Assembly: GCF_010548145.1 (NCBI RefSeq)
Contig: NZ_JAAGLN010000049.1
Span: 1-37,889, forward strand
Direction of reading: 5' to 3'
DNA: 37,889 nucleotides
Origin: Streptomyces sp. SID10853
GTDB lineage: Bacteria > Actinomycetota > Actinomycetes > Streptomycetales > Streptomycetaceae
The position numbers were made by a program, and so were the translations under genes. This document shows, piece by piece, positions 31,508 to 37,889 of this stretch. The notes beneath the pieces are model-generated. The model searched no databases and was not told where the DNA came from. It saw nothing but the letters and a program-made list of their open reading frames with translations. Within the stretch, counting starts at the first letter, position 1; each line of letters begins with the position of its first letter.

Positions 31508-31929
31508 TGCTGTCCGAGAAGGACCTCGTCGGAGTCTGGAGCCTGGTCTCCCATCACTACCTCAACACGGACGGCTCCACGAGCGAGGGGCCCCTCGGCC
31601 CTCGGGCGGATGGGCTGCTGATCTACCACCCCGACGGATACATGGCGGCCAGCATGATGCGCACGAGAGACGCGACGGAGTCCGGCGGCGTGGAGGCCAG
31701 TACGCCGTCGGCGGCATACCTTGGCTCGGTGGACGACTACCTGAGCTACTCGGGGCGTTGGCAGGTACGGGACGGAGTGGTCGTCCACGAGGTGTCCATC
31801 GGCTCCCATGCCCGCGTGATCAACACACGGCAGGTCCGCGAGGTCATACTCCGCGATGAATTCCTGACCCTGCGCCGATGCCTGGACGAGACGTCGCAGT
31901 ACGTCGTCATGGACTGGCGCAAGGCCTGA
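31507..31929 (+). CDS. Lipocalin-like domain protein
   Basis: 140 residues from ATG 31507, chosen because GGGGAG lies 6 nt upstream; the frame is open further up without a good start. Sequence DLVGVWSLVSHHY, then GPLGPRADGLLIYHPDGYMAASMMR and YLSYSGRWQVRDGVVVHEVSIGSH fits the bacterial lipocalin-like family (PF13924), a small beta-barrel that binds hydrophobic compounds. Members occur in polyketide and degradation clusters, role mostly unknown. No signal peptide, so cytosolic. It may bind a hydrophobic intermediate of the locus, like the SCP2 protein. Confidence 0.85.
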   Translation: MLSEKDLVGVWSLVSHHYLNTDGSTSEGPLGPRADGLLIYHPDGYMAASMMRTRDATESGGVEASTPSAAYLGSVDDYLSYSGRWQVRDGVVVHEVSIGSHARVINTRQVREVILRDEFLTLRRCLDETSQYVVMDWRKA

Positions 31930-31963
31930 CCAGCGGGACCGGCGGGACCAGCGGGACCGGCGC
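31928..31963 (+). repeat. 9-bp tandem repeats at the end of the lipocalin-like gene
   Basis: Four units GACCAGCGG/GACCGGCGG alternating (an 18-bp super-repeat, twice), beginning in the stop codon. Confidence 0.75.
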
Positions 31964-32243
31964 CGGGGGGCTCCCGCTCTCGCCGTGGGACTGGACCCGG
32001 CCCGGGGCGCCCGCTCGGGGACGGCCATGGCCACCCTGGCTCCGGCCACCGCAGGGCCTACGTCGTACACACTGCCCCCGACCAGGCCGGACGGCCTCGT
32101 GGTGGCGCATCCCGGTCAGGGCCCGGCTGCGATGCAATCCCGCGGAAGACCGGGCCGAGGTGTCGGCCAAGAGCGTCGACCCTGCCCAGAGCCCGCCTAC
32201 AGGGCGTCTGCGGACGCTGGGCCCCCGAGGTGAGGAGCCGCAA
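31964..32243. other. Non-coding gap before the MBL gene
   Basis: The gap between genes (31930-32243, 314 bp) starts with the 9-bp repeats; the remainder has no gene or clear promoter that I can support. The frame is open throughout in phase with the MBL gene but has low-quality composition (Gly/Pro/Arg-rich). Confidence 0.4.
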
Positions 32244-33131
32244 GTGATCGAAGAAGTCGCCGAACACGTCTACGCCTACGTCCAGCCGGACGGCGGCTGG
32301 TGCCTCAACAACGCCGGCGTCATTACCGCGGGGGGCGAGAGCGCCCTGGTGGATACGGCCGCCACCGAGCGCAGAGCCCGCGCCCTGCGCGCCGCCGCCC
32401 TCTCCCTGGAGTCCGCTCCGCCCCGCATCGTCGTCAACACCCACTCTCATGGCGACCACACCTTTGGCAACTGCGTCTTCCCCGAGGCGGTCGTCGTCGG
32501 CCACTCCGGCACCCGAACGGAAATCAAGCAGGCGGGCCTGCATCTCACCGGACTCTGGCCCGACGTGTGCTGGGGAGACATCACCGTCACCCCGCCGACC
32601 CTCACGTACGAGGATCGGCTCACCCTCCATGTCGGCCCGGTCCGCGTCGAGTTGATGAGCGCCGGCGCCGCGCACACCATCAACGACACCGTCGTCTGGC
32701 TGCCCGACCAGCGGGTCCTGTTCACCGGCGACGTGGTGATGTCCGGGGTCACCCCGTTCTTCCCCATGGGCTCGCTCTCCGGCTGTGTGGCTGCCGTGCG
32801 CACGCTGCGCTCCCTCGACCCCGCGGTCGTGGTCAGCGGCCACGGCCCGGTCGCGGGGCCCGAAATCCTCAACGAGACCGAAAAATACCTCCTTTGGGTG
32901 CGCTCCCTGGCCAAGGAGGGCATCGAGGCCGGACTCACTCCGCTTGAGGTCGCCCGCGAGAGCCGATACGGCCCGTGGGAGGGCCTCCTGGACCCCGAGC
33001 GTCTCGTCCCCAACTTGCACCGCGCCTACCTGGAGCTGCGCGGCGCCGCCCCCGGCGCACCCGTCGACATGGGCGCGCTCTTCCAGGAGATGGTGGATTT
33101 CAGGGGCGGCTTGCCGCACTGCGCCGCCTGA
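32244..33131 (+). CDS. MBL-fold metallo-hydrolase
   Basis: 295 residues from GTG 32244 (GGAG 6 nt upstream). The metallo-beta-lactamase fold is clear: NNAGVITAGGESALVDT, zinc motif NTHSHGDH (65-72), a third His in SAGAAHTINDT, Asp in LFTGDVV and the last His in VVSGHGPV. This fits a dinuclear hydrolase with a C-terminal helical extension of about 90 residues seen in cyclase/glyoxalase-II-like members. In aromatic-product clusters such enzymes act as thioesterases or cyclases. Lying 315 nt beyond the lipocalin-like gene, it may close the locus; that link is inference. Confidence 0.92.
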   Translation: MIEEVAEHVYAYVQPDGGWCLNNAGVITAGGESALVDTAATERRARALRAAALSLESAPPRIVVNTHSHGDHTFGNCVFPEAVVVGHSGTRTEIKQAGLHLTGLWPDVCWGDITVTPPTLTYEDRLTLHVGPVRVELMSAGAAHTINDTVVWLPDQRVLFTGDVVMSGVTPFFPMGSLSGCVAAVRTLRSLDPAVVVSGHGPVAGPEILNETEKYLLWVRSLAKEGIEAGLTPLEVARESRYGPWEGLLDPERLVPNLHRAYLELRGAAPGAPVDMGALFQEMVDFRGGLPHCAA

Positions 33132-33389
33132 ATCAGGGTCGATTGCGCGACCTGCTGATGGGGTGCAAGTTCGCCGCGGTGATGATTACCACGCGAAGTG
33201 CCCCATCGTCGACGCCGGAGGAAACGGGCCCCAGGGCTCGGCGACGTTGCGGCCCAGGCGGTCCACTGCGGCAGCCACGAGACCGTCGTACCGACCGCGT
33301 GCACGCGGAGACAGGGAGCCGGCTCGGGCCTGGTCATCGGGTCCGCAGCACCTGACAGCTCGCGGCCACAACCTGGGCGATGATCTTGG
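33132..33389. other. Gap between convergent MBL and YjbQ genes
   Basis: 258 bp, no gene, hairpin or repeat that I can support. Confidence 0.4.
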
Positions 33390-33812
33390 TCATCCCAGGA
33401 AGCTCAGCCGCACCTGCCGCTCGGGGTTGTCCCTGTTGGTGTCCACCAGGCACACCGACTGCCACGTCCCCAGTTCCAGCCGCCCGCCGATCACCGGCAG
33501 TGTCGCGTGCGGGGCCACCAGGGCCGGGACCACGTGGTCTCTGCCGTGGCCCCGGCTGCCGTGTCGGTGTTGCCAGCGGTCGTCCGCCGGCAGTAGTTCG
33601 TGCAGTGCGGCGATGAGGTCGTCGTCGCTGCCGGCGCCGGTCTCCAAGACCGCGATACCCGCGGTCGCGTGCGGTACGAAGATGTTCAGCAGGCCGTCGC
33701 GGCCCGCCGCCGCCTCGCGGAGGAAGTCCTCGCACTCCCCCGTCAGGTCGGTGACGGTCTCGCGGTCGCCGGTTCCGATGTGGACGGTGCGCGTGGTGAA
33801 GGTGTCTGGCAT
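33390..33812 (-). CDS. YjbQ/UPF0047-family protein
   Basis: 140 residues from ATG 33812, with GGGAGG 9 nt upstream; an ATG at 33821 sits directly on that ribosome site and is less likely. Family marks: NIFVPHATAGIAVLE (conserved His and Thr), DLIAALHELLPADDRWQHRHG, GHGRDHVVPALVAPHATLPVIGG and the closing LELGTWQSVCLVDTN. The family is widespread and poorly understood; members have been reported to have thiamine-phosphate-synthase-like activity. Cytosolic. It converges on the MBL gene and diverges from the monooxygenase gene. Confidence 0.95.
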   Translation of the reverse strand: MPDTFTTRTVHIGTGDRETVTDLTGECEDFLREAAAGRDGLLNIFVPHATAGIAVLETGAGSDDDLIAALHELLPADDRWQHRHGSRGHGRDHVVPALVAPHATLPVIGGRLELGTWQSVCLVDTNRDNPERQVRLSFLG

Positions 33813-33964
33813 GCCTTCCATCCTCCCGCGTACGGAGCGCGTGTGCCCGTCCGGTCGGGGCGAGGCCCGTCACACCCGTAGACCTCGGCGTCACACTCCC
33901 CCCTCTCACCCCCTCACCGTCGCTGAGCGGGAAGATCCCGTGCGGCGGCGCTGTTGGATGAAAC

Positions 33965-35113
33965 GTGAACGACTTTGGCGTACGTGCGGTGGACGTGGTG
34001 GTCATCGGCGCCGGGCAGGCGGGGCTGTCAGGCGCCTACCATCTGCGGCGTTCCGGGCTGGTCCCCGGCCGCGATTTCGTCGTACTGGACCATGCCCCGC
34101 GCCCGGGTGGCGCCTGGCAGTTCCGCTGGCCCTCGCTCACGTTCGGCAAGGTGCACGGCATGCACGCGCTGCCCGGCATGGAGCTGACCGGCGCCGACGG
34201 GGACCGCCCCTCGTCCGATGTGGTGGGCGAGTACTTCACGGCGTACGAGGAAGCCTTCGGGCTCCAGGTGCGCCGGCCCGTCGGGGTCACCGCGGTGCGC
34301 GAAGGCGACAGCGGGCGGCTGCGCGTCGAGACCTCGCAGGGTGTGTGGGACGCGCGTGCGGTCATCAACGCGACCGGCACCTGGGACCGGCCGTTCTGGC
34401 CACGCTATCCGGGCCAGGAGACCTTCCGGGGGCGGCAGTTGCACACCTCGGGGTACCGCGGACCGCAGGAGTTCGCCGGGCAGCGGGTCGTCGTGGTCGG
34501 CGGCGGGGCCTCCGGTACGCAGCATCTGATGGAGATCGCCGACGTCGCCGCCGGGACGACCTGGGTGACGCGGCGCCCGCCCGTGTTCAGGGAGGGTCCG
34601 TTCGACGAGGAGCGCGGCCGGCGGGCGGTCGCGGAGGTCGAGGAGCGCGTACGGCGCGGGCTGCCGCCGCAGAGCGTCGTCTCGGTGACGGGGCTGCCGG
34701 TGACCGACGCGATCCAGGACGCCCGCGACCGGGGCATCCTCGACCGGCTGCCGATGTTCGACCGGATCACGCCGGACGGAGTCGCGTGGGACAGCGGGCG
34801 CACCGTACGGGCGGACAGCATCCTCTGGGCCACCGGGTTCCGGGCCGCCGTCGACCATCTGGCACCTCTCAGGCTCCGGGAGCCGGGCGGCGGCATCCGG
34901 CTCGACGGCACACGGGCGGTCCGTGACGAGCGGATCCATCTGATCGGCTACGGCCCTTCGGCCTCCACCATCGGCGCCAACCGCGCGGGCCGCGCGGCGG
35001 TCCGGGACATCCGGCGGCTGCTCGAACGCCCGGCAGATTCCGGCGCCCCCGCCCCTCTTGGTGTCTCCGCCCCTCTCGGCGCCCCCGCCCCTCTCGGTGT
35101 CTCTGCGGCCTGA
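33965..35113 (+). CDS. FAD/NAD(P)-dependent monooxygenase-like oxidoreductase
   Basis: 382 residues, GTG start at 33965. Two Rossmann motifs: FAD-binding VVVIGAGQAGLSGAYHL (about 11-27) and NAD(P)-binding VVVVGGGASGTQHL (about 176). It also has PGGAWQFRWPSLTFGKVHGM and the ATGF-like segment WATGFRAAV near 285, as in flavin-containing monooxygenase relatives (CzcO-like). It lacks the complete FxGxxxHxxxW motif (reads FRGRQLHTSGY), so classical Baeyer-Villiger activity is uncertain. The C-terminal 24 residues are a tandem repeat (GAPAPLGVSAPL twice). Possibly leaderless or weak ribosome site (GGA). Confidence 0.9.
   Translation: MNDFGVRAVDVVVIGAGQAGLSGAYHLRRSGLVPGRDFVVLDHAPRPGGAWQFRWPSLTFGKVHGMHALPGMELTGADGDRPSSDVVGEYFTAYEEAFGLQVRRPVGVTAVREGDSGRLRVETSQGVWDARAVINATGTWDRPFWPRYPGQETFRGRQLHTSGYRGPQEFAGQRVVVVGGGASGTQHLMEIADVAAGTTWVTRRPPVFREGPFDEERGRRAVAEVEERVRRGLPPQSVVSVTGLPVTDAIQDARDRGILDRLPMFDRITPDGVAWDSGRTVRADSILWATGFRAAVDHLAPLRLREPGGGIRLDGTRAVRDERIHLIGYGPSASTIGANRAGRAAVRDIRRLLERPADSGAPAPLGVSAPLGAPAPLGVSAA
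35042..35113 (+). repeat. 18-bp tandem repeats ending the monooxygenase gene
   Basis: Four 18-bp units alternating GGCGCCCCCGCCCCTCTC and GGTGTCTCCGCCCCTCTC (36-bp super-period), encoding GAPAPL/GVSAPL; the stop codon is in the fourth unit. Confidence 0.85.
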
Positions 35114-35303
35114 CGCGAGAGACACCGAGCGCACCGAACACACGAACAGGGGATCGGGTGTTCGCTGGAACGTGTGGTCGCACCGGATTCGCTTGCCTGA
35201 TCACCACCCGAAGCAAGATGCTTACGGAGCGCAAGCAACGGGCTGCAGACCGCTACTGGCGCAAGTCCCACTGATGAACCACGCACAAGGAGAACGCACC
35301 ACC

Positions 35304-35363
35304 ATGAACTTCCTCACCGACCTGCTTGCCGGCATCGTCCACTTCGTGGGTTGGCTCGTCTGA
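35304..35363 (+). CDS. 19-residue hydrophobic peptide
   Basis: ATG 35304 to TGA 35361-35363 encodes MNFLTDLLAGIVHFVGWLV. An AAGGAG sequence lies 11 nt upstream, slightly far but strong, and a stable terminator hairpin follows 15 nt after the stop, so it looks like a discrete short gene. The peptide is almost entirely hydrophobic with one Asp and one His and would insert in or lie on a membrane. It resembles, in type only, small toxin-like, holin-like or regulatory membrane peptides. No function can be assigned; coding status is likely, not proven. Confidence 0.6.
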   Translation: MNFLTDLLAGIVHFVGWLV

Positions 35364-35378
35364 CACTCGTTCCGACCG

Positions 35379-35414
35379 GCGCCGTCGCTTCCCGTCCCAC
35401 GGGAGCGGCGGCGC
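35379..35414. terminator. Hairpin terminator after the small peptide gene
   Basis: Long stem (about 16 bp with one bulged T and one G-T pair) from 35379-35395 and 35399-35414 around loop CCC. It lies between the small gene and the convergent ABC exporter gene. Confidence 0.8.
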
Positions 35415-35533
35415 TGTCGTGTGTCCCCCATCCCGCACGCACGCATACCCGCCCGCCCGCCATGTCTTGGACGCGCGGCGCGCGCCGGACGGTCGCCGGA
35501 TACCGGCCGGTCCCCTCGTGCCGACCCCGAACC

Positions 35534-37354
35534 TCAGACAGTCGGGGTCAGTTCGCCGGTCGGGGTCAGTTCGCCGTCCCGGCGGACCAGCGCGGCGTAC
35601 CGGCCGTCCAGGCCCAGCAGTTCGTCATGGGTCCCGCGCTCGGCGACCCGGCCACCGTCCAGCACCACGATCTGGTCGGCGTCCCTGACCGTGGAGAGGC
35701 GGTGCGCGATGGTGATCGTGGTGCGGCCCGCCGACAGGCCGTCGATGGCCTGCTGCACGGCATGCTCGGTGCGGGTGTCCAGAGCGCTGGTGGCCTCGTC
35801 CAGGATCAGCACCGGCGGATCGCGCAGAATCGTACGGGCCAGGGCCAGGCGCTGTTTCTCGCCGCCCGAGAAGCGGTATCCGCGCTCACCGACCAGGGTC
35901 TGGTACCCGTCGGGCAGAGAAGTGATGTGCTCGTGGATCTGTGCCGCCCTGGCCGCCTCTTCGAGCTGGGCGTCGGTGGCGTCCGGCTTGGCGAAGCGCA
36001 GATTGTCGGCGACCGACGCGTGGAAGAGATACGTCTCCTGCGAGACGACGCCCACGGCGCGCGCCAGTGTGGCGAAGTCGAGGTCGCGTACGTCGATTCC
36101 GTCCAGCGTGACCTGCCCGCCGGTCACGTCGTACAGCCGGGGCACCAGATAGCTGAGGGTGGACTTGCCCGAGCCGGTGGGGCCGACGACCGCCAGGCTG
36201 CCGCCCGCCGGCACCGAGATGTCGATGGCCTCCAGCGTGGGCCCGCTCTTCTCGTCGTAGCCGAAATCCACGTGCTGGAAGCGCACTTCGCCCCGCACCT
36301 TGTCCAGCCGCACCGGGTTTCCGGGCTCCGTGATGTCCACCGGCAGATCCAGATATTCGAAGATCCGCTGGAAGAGTGCGATCGACGTCTGCATGTCCAC
36401 ACCCGTCGACAGCAGACTGACCGCCGGACGGAAGAGACCCTGCTGGAGCGAGACGAACGCGACGAGCGTGCCGATGGAGACCTGGGGGCCGCCCTCCTGG
36501 AGCGCCAGACCCGCCGCCCAGTAGATGACGGCCGGCATCGCGGCCATCACGATGCCGATGGTCGACATCCGCCACCGCCCGGCCATGCTGGAGCGCACTT
36601 CGAGGTCCACGAGCCGTTCGGACTCCGTGGCGAAACTCCGGGTGAGCGATGCGGAGCGGCCCATGGTGCGCCCGAGGAGGATGCCGCTGACCGAGAGCGA
36701 CTCGGTGACCGTGGCGGCCATCACCGCCATCTGCTTCTGCCGCTCGGTGGTGATCCGCTTGCGCTCGCGGCCGACCCGGCGGCTGATCCAGACGAACACC
36801 GGGAGGAGCAGGAGCGAGACGATCGTCAGCCGCCAGTCGAGCGCGACCATGGCGACGACCGTGGCGATGACAGCCGTGAGGTTGGAGACCAGGGACGTCG
36901 CGGTGGAGGTGACCGTCGCCTGCATACCGCCGATGTCGTTGGCGATACGGGACTGGACCTCACCGGTACGCGTCCGGGTGAAGAAGGCGAGCGGCATCCG
37001 CTGGAGCTGGGCGTAGACCGCGGTGCGCAGATCGTGCATGACGCGCTGGCCGACCGTGGTCGAGATCAGGGTCTGGAGGACGCCGAAGACGCTGTTCACG
37101 ACGGCTGTGGCGATCATGCCCAGCGCGAGCAGACTCAGCAGACCGGTGCGGCCCTGCGGGATCGCGGTGTCGAGGATCGCGCGCAGCATGAACGGCGAGG
37201 CGACCGAGACCAGCGACGAGGCACAGACCAGCAGTCCGACGAGCGCCAGGCGCGCACGGTAGGGGCGGAAGAGCCGGACGATACGCCGCACCTCGGCGGG
37301 CGGCTGCCCGGCCCCACGGGGCGGGGGCGTCCAATCGGGGCGTTCGGGTTTCAT
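35534..37354 (-). CDS. ABC exporter, fused permease and ATPase (MsbA/BmrA type)
   Basis: 606 residues, half-transporter expected to act as a homodimer or with another half. N-terminal six-TM domain (about 30-320; RLFRPYRARLALVGLLVCASSLVSVASP opening), then the nucleotide-binding domain: Walker A GPTGSGKST, Q-loop VVSQETYLF, signature FSGGEKQRLALAR, Walker B VLILDEATSALD, switch His in IAHRLST. The C-terminus duplicates GELTPT. AAGGAG 3-4 nt before the ATG. It diverges from a MarR gene, a common regulator/drug-exporter pairing. Confidence 0.96.
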   Translation of the reverse strand: MKPERPDWTPPPRGAGQPPAEVRRIVRLFRPYRARLALVGLLVCASSLVSVASPFMLRAILDTAIPQGRTGLLSLLALGMIATAVVNSVFGVLQTLISTTVGQRVMHDLRTAVYAQLQRMPLAFFTRTRTGEVQSRIANDIGGMQATVTSTATSLVSNLTAVIATVVAMVALDWRLTIVSLLLLPVFVWISRRVGRERKRITTERQKQMAVMAATVTESLSVSGILLGRTMGRSASLTRSFATESERLVDLEVRSSMAGRWRMSTIGIVMAAMPAVIYWAAGLALQEGGPQVSIGTLVAFVSLQQGLFRPAVSLLSTGVDMQTSIALFQRIFEYLDLPVDITEPGNPVRLDKVRGEVRFQHVDFGYDEKSGPTLEAIDISVPAGGSLAVVGPTGSGKSTLSYLVPRLYDVTGGQVTLDGIDVRDLDFATLARAVGVVSQETYLFHASVADNLRFAKPDATDAQLEEAARAAQIHEHITSLPDGYQTLVGERGYRFSGGEKQRLALARTILRDPPVLILDEATSALDTRTEHAVQQAIDGLSAGRTTITIAHRLSTVRDADQIVVLDGGRVAERGTHDELLGLDGRYAALVRRDGELTPTGELTPTV

Positions 37355-37438
37355 GAGCTCCTTCGGCGGTGACTCGACGGATCGGCGGATTCGGCAGAGT
37401 TACGGCATGGGTTCGACAGGGTTCAGCAACGTCTCATG

Positions 37439-37465
37439 GAGCATAATGCACTGTTACCTATGCTC
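37439..37465. promoter_or_regulatory. MarR-type operator candidate in the divergent promoter region
   Basis: GAGCATA (37439-37445) and TATGCTC (37459-37465) form a perfect 7-bp inverted repeat with a 13-bp spacer. AATGCAC is directly repeated at 37445 and 37468. The region is conspicuously AT-rich. A TATTGT -10 (37485-37490) lies 7 nt before the MarR ATG. Confidence 0.55.
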
Positions 37466-37496
37466 ACAATGCACATGGTCCTGATATTGTTCCCCC

Positions 37497-37889
37497 ATGT
37501 CCTCACCCTCCGGTGTTCCCGACGTGTCCTCATCCTCCGGTGTCCCCGACGCCGACGGCCTGCTGGCCGAACAGCTCCTCCGGCTGACGCGCAGGCTCCA
37601 CCGGATCCACAAGCAGCACCTGGAGCCGGTCGGTATCACCCCCGCGCAGTCCCGCCTGCTGCGTACGGTCGCGCACTGCGGCGAGCCGCCGCGCATGGCC
37701 GACCTGGCCCAGCGGCTCGAAGTCGTGCCGCGCGCCGTGACCAGCCTGGTCGACGCCCTGGAGGAGAGCGGCAGCGTCCGCCGGGTGCCGGACCCGAGCA
37801 ACCGCCGGGTGGTGCGGATCGAGCTGACCGACAGCGGCCGGGCCACTCTGCGCGCGCTGCGCGCCGCGCGCCGCAGGGCCGCGGAGGAG
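37497..37889 (+). CDS. MarR-family regulator (3' end missing)
   Basis: 131 codons to the window edge. After a low-complexity start, LLAEQLLRLTRRLHRIHKQHLEPVGITPAQSRLLRTVAHCG, then MADLAQRLEVVPRAVTSLVDALEESGSVRRVPDPSNRRVVRIELTDSGR matches the MarR winged helix including the wing (DPSNRRVVRIELT). The first 18 codons after the ATG are a 27-bp sequence repeated twice (SSPSGVPDV/SSSSGVPDA). There is no ribosome site, and a -10 sits 6 nt upstream, so the mRNA may be leaderless. It likely represses the divergent exporter. Confidence 0.93.
   Translation, partial: MSSPSGVPDVSSSSGVPDADGLLAEQLLRLTRRLHRIHKQHLEPVGITPAQSRLLRTVAHCGEPPRMADLAQRLEVVPRAVTSLVDALEESGSVRRVPDPSNRRVVRIELTDSGRATLRALRAARRRAAEE

Noticed and set aside
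31878..32243. N-terminal extension of the MBL protein by about 120 residues
   Set aside because: Gly/Pro/Arg-rich sequence over the 9-bp repeats without domain; GTG 32244 has GGAG at proper spacing and begins at the MBL fold.

Overview
The window is very GC-rich actinomycete DNA, most likely a Streptomyces chromosome. The signs are strong G/C bias at third codon positions, frequent GTG starts, 4-nt start/stop overlaps, a DmdR/IdeR-type iron box, Tat-lipoprotein binding proteins and a remnant of an actinomycete-specific SAM-methyltransferase family (DUF574-like). I see no rRNA, tRNA, CRISPR array, insertion sequence or phage gene. Everything here was read by eye; no homology search was run.

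Layout. 1-2.8 kb (minus): peptide/nickel-type ABC importer (binding lipoprotein and two permeases, the second cut by the window edge), then a two-TM K+ channel. 3.7-6.8 kb: two convergent secreted arabinan-degrading enzymes (GH54 with a ricin-type lectin domain; GH43) sharing a terminator hairpin; the GH43 gene has a clear promoter with a LacI-type operator candidate just downstream. 7-10.9 kb (minus): HAD phosphatase, amidase and an MFS transporter with a TetR-type palindrome upstream. 11.1-12.9 kb: NAD(P)-binding reductase diverging from a probably leaderless TetR gene, with a duplicated inverted 19-bp operator between them. 13-17.6 kb (plus): iron-box-controlled operon of siderophore binding lipoprotein, FecCD permease and ATPase, continued by two uncharacterised, seemingly paralogous amidotransferase-fold-like proteins. 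17.6-20 kb: 14-bp tandem repeat array, cytochrome P450 and GlxA-type regulator.

20.4-33.1 kb is the most unusual part: a broken methyltransferase gene, an NmrA-like protein with a perfect 20-bp palindrome upstream, then what looks like a compact natural-product locus without any PKS or NRPS. It holds a KAS III-like acyltransferase with altered active site, an O-methyltransferase homologue lacking the usual catalytic His, a P450/SCP2/P450 group, a TetR regulator, a flavin reductase followed by a flavin-dependent halogenase, SnoaL-like and lipocalin-like small proteins, and an MBL-fold hydrolase. Three of its intergenic regions share a CTTGAG-centred motif, one as an 11-bp-period direct repeat resembling SARP sites. 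I infer a halogenated, methylated and oxidised small aromatic or acyl-aromatic product whose scaffold comes from elsewhere.

33.4-37.9 kb: YjbQ-family protein, FAD monooxygenase with a repeated C-terminal tail, a 19-residue hydrophobic peptide gene, an ABC exporter and, divergent from it, a MarR regulator cut by the window end.

A recurring feature is short GC-rich tandem repeats (9, 11-12, 14 and 18 bp units) at gene ends or just outside genes.
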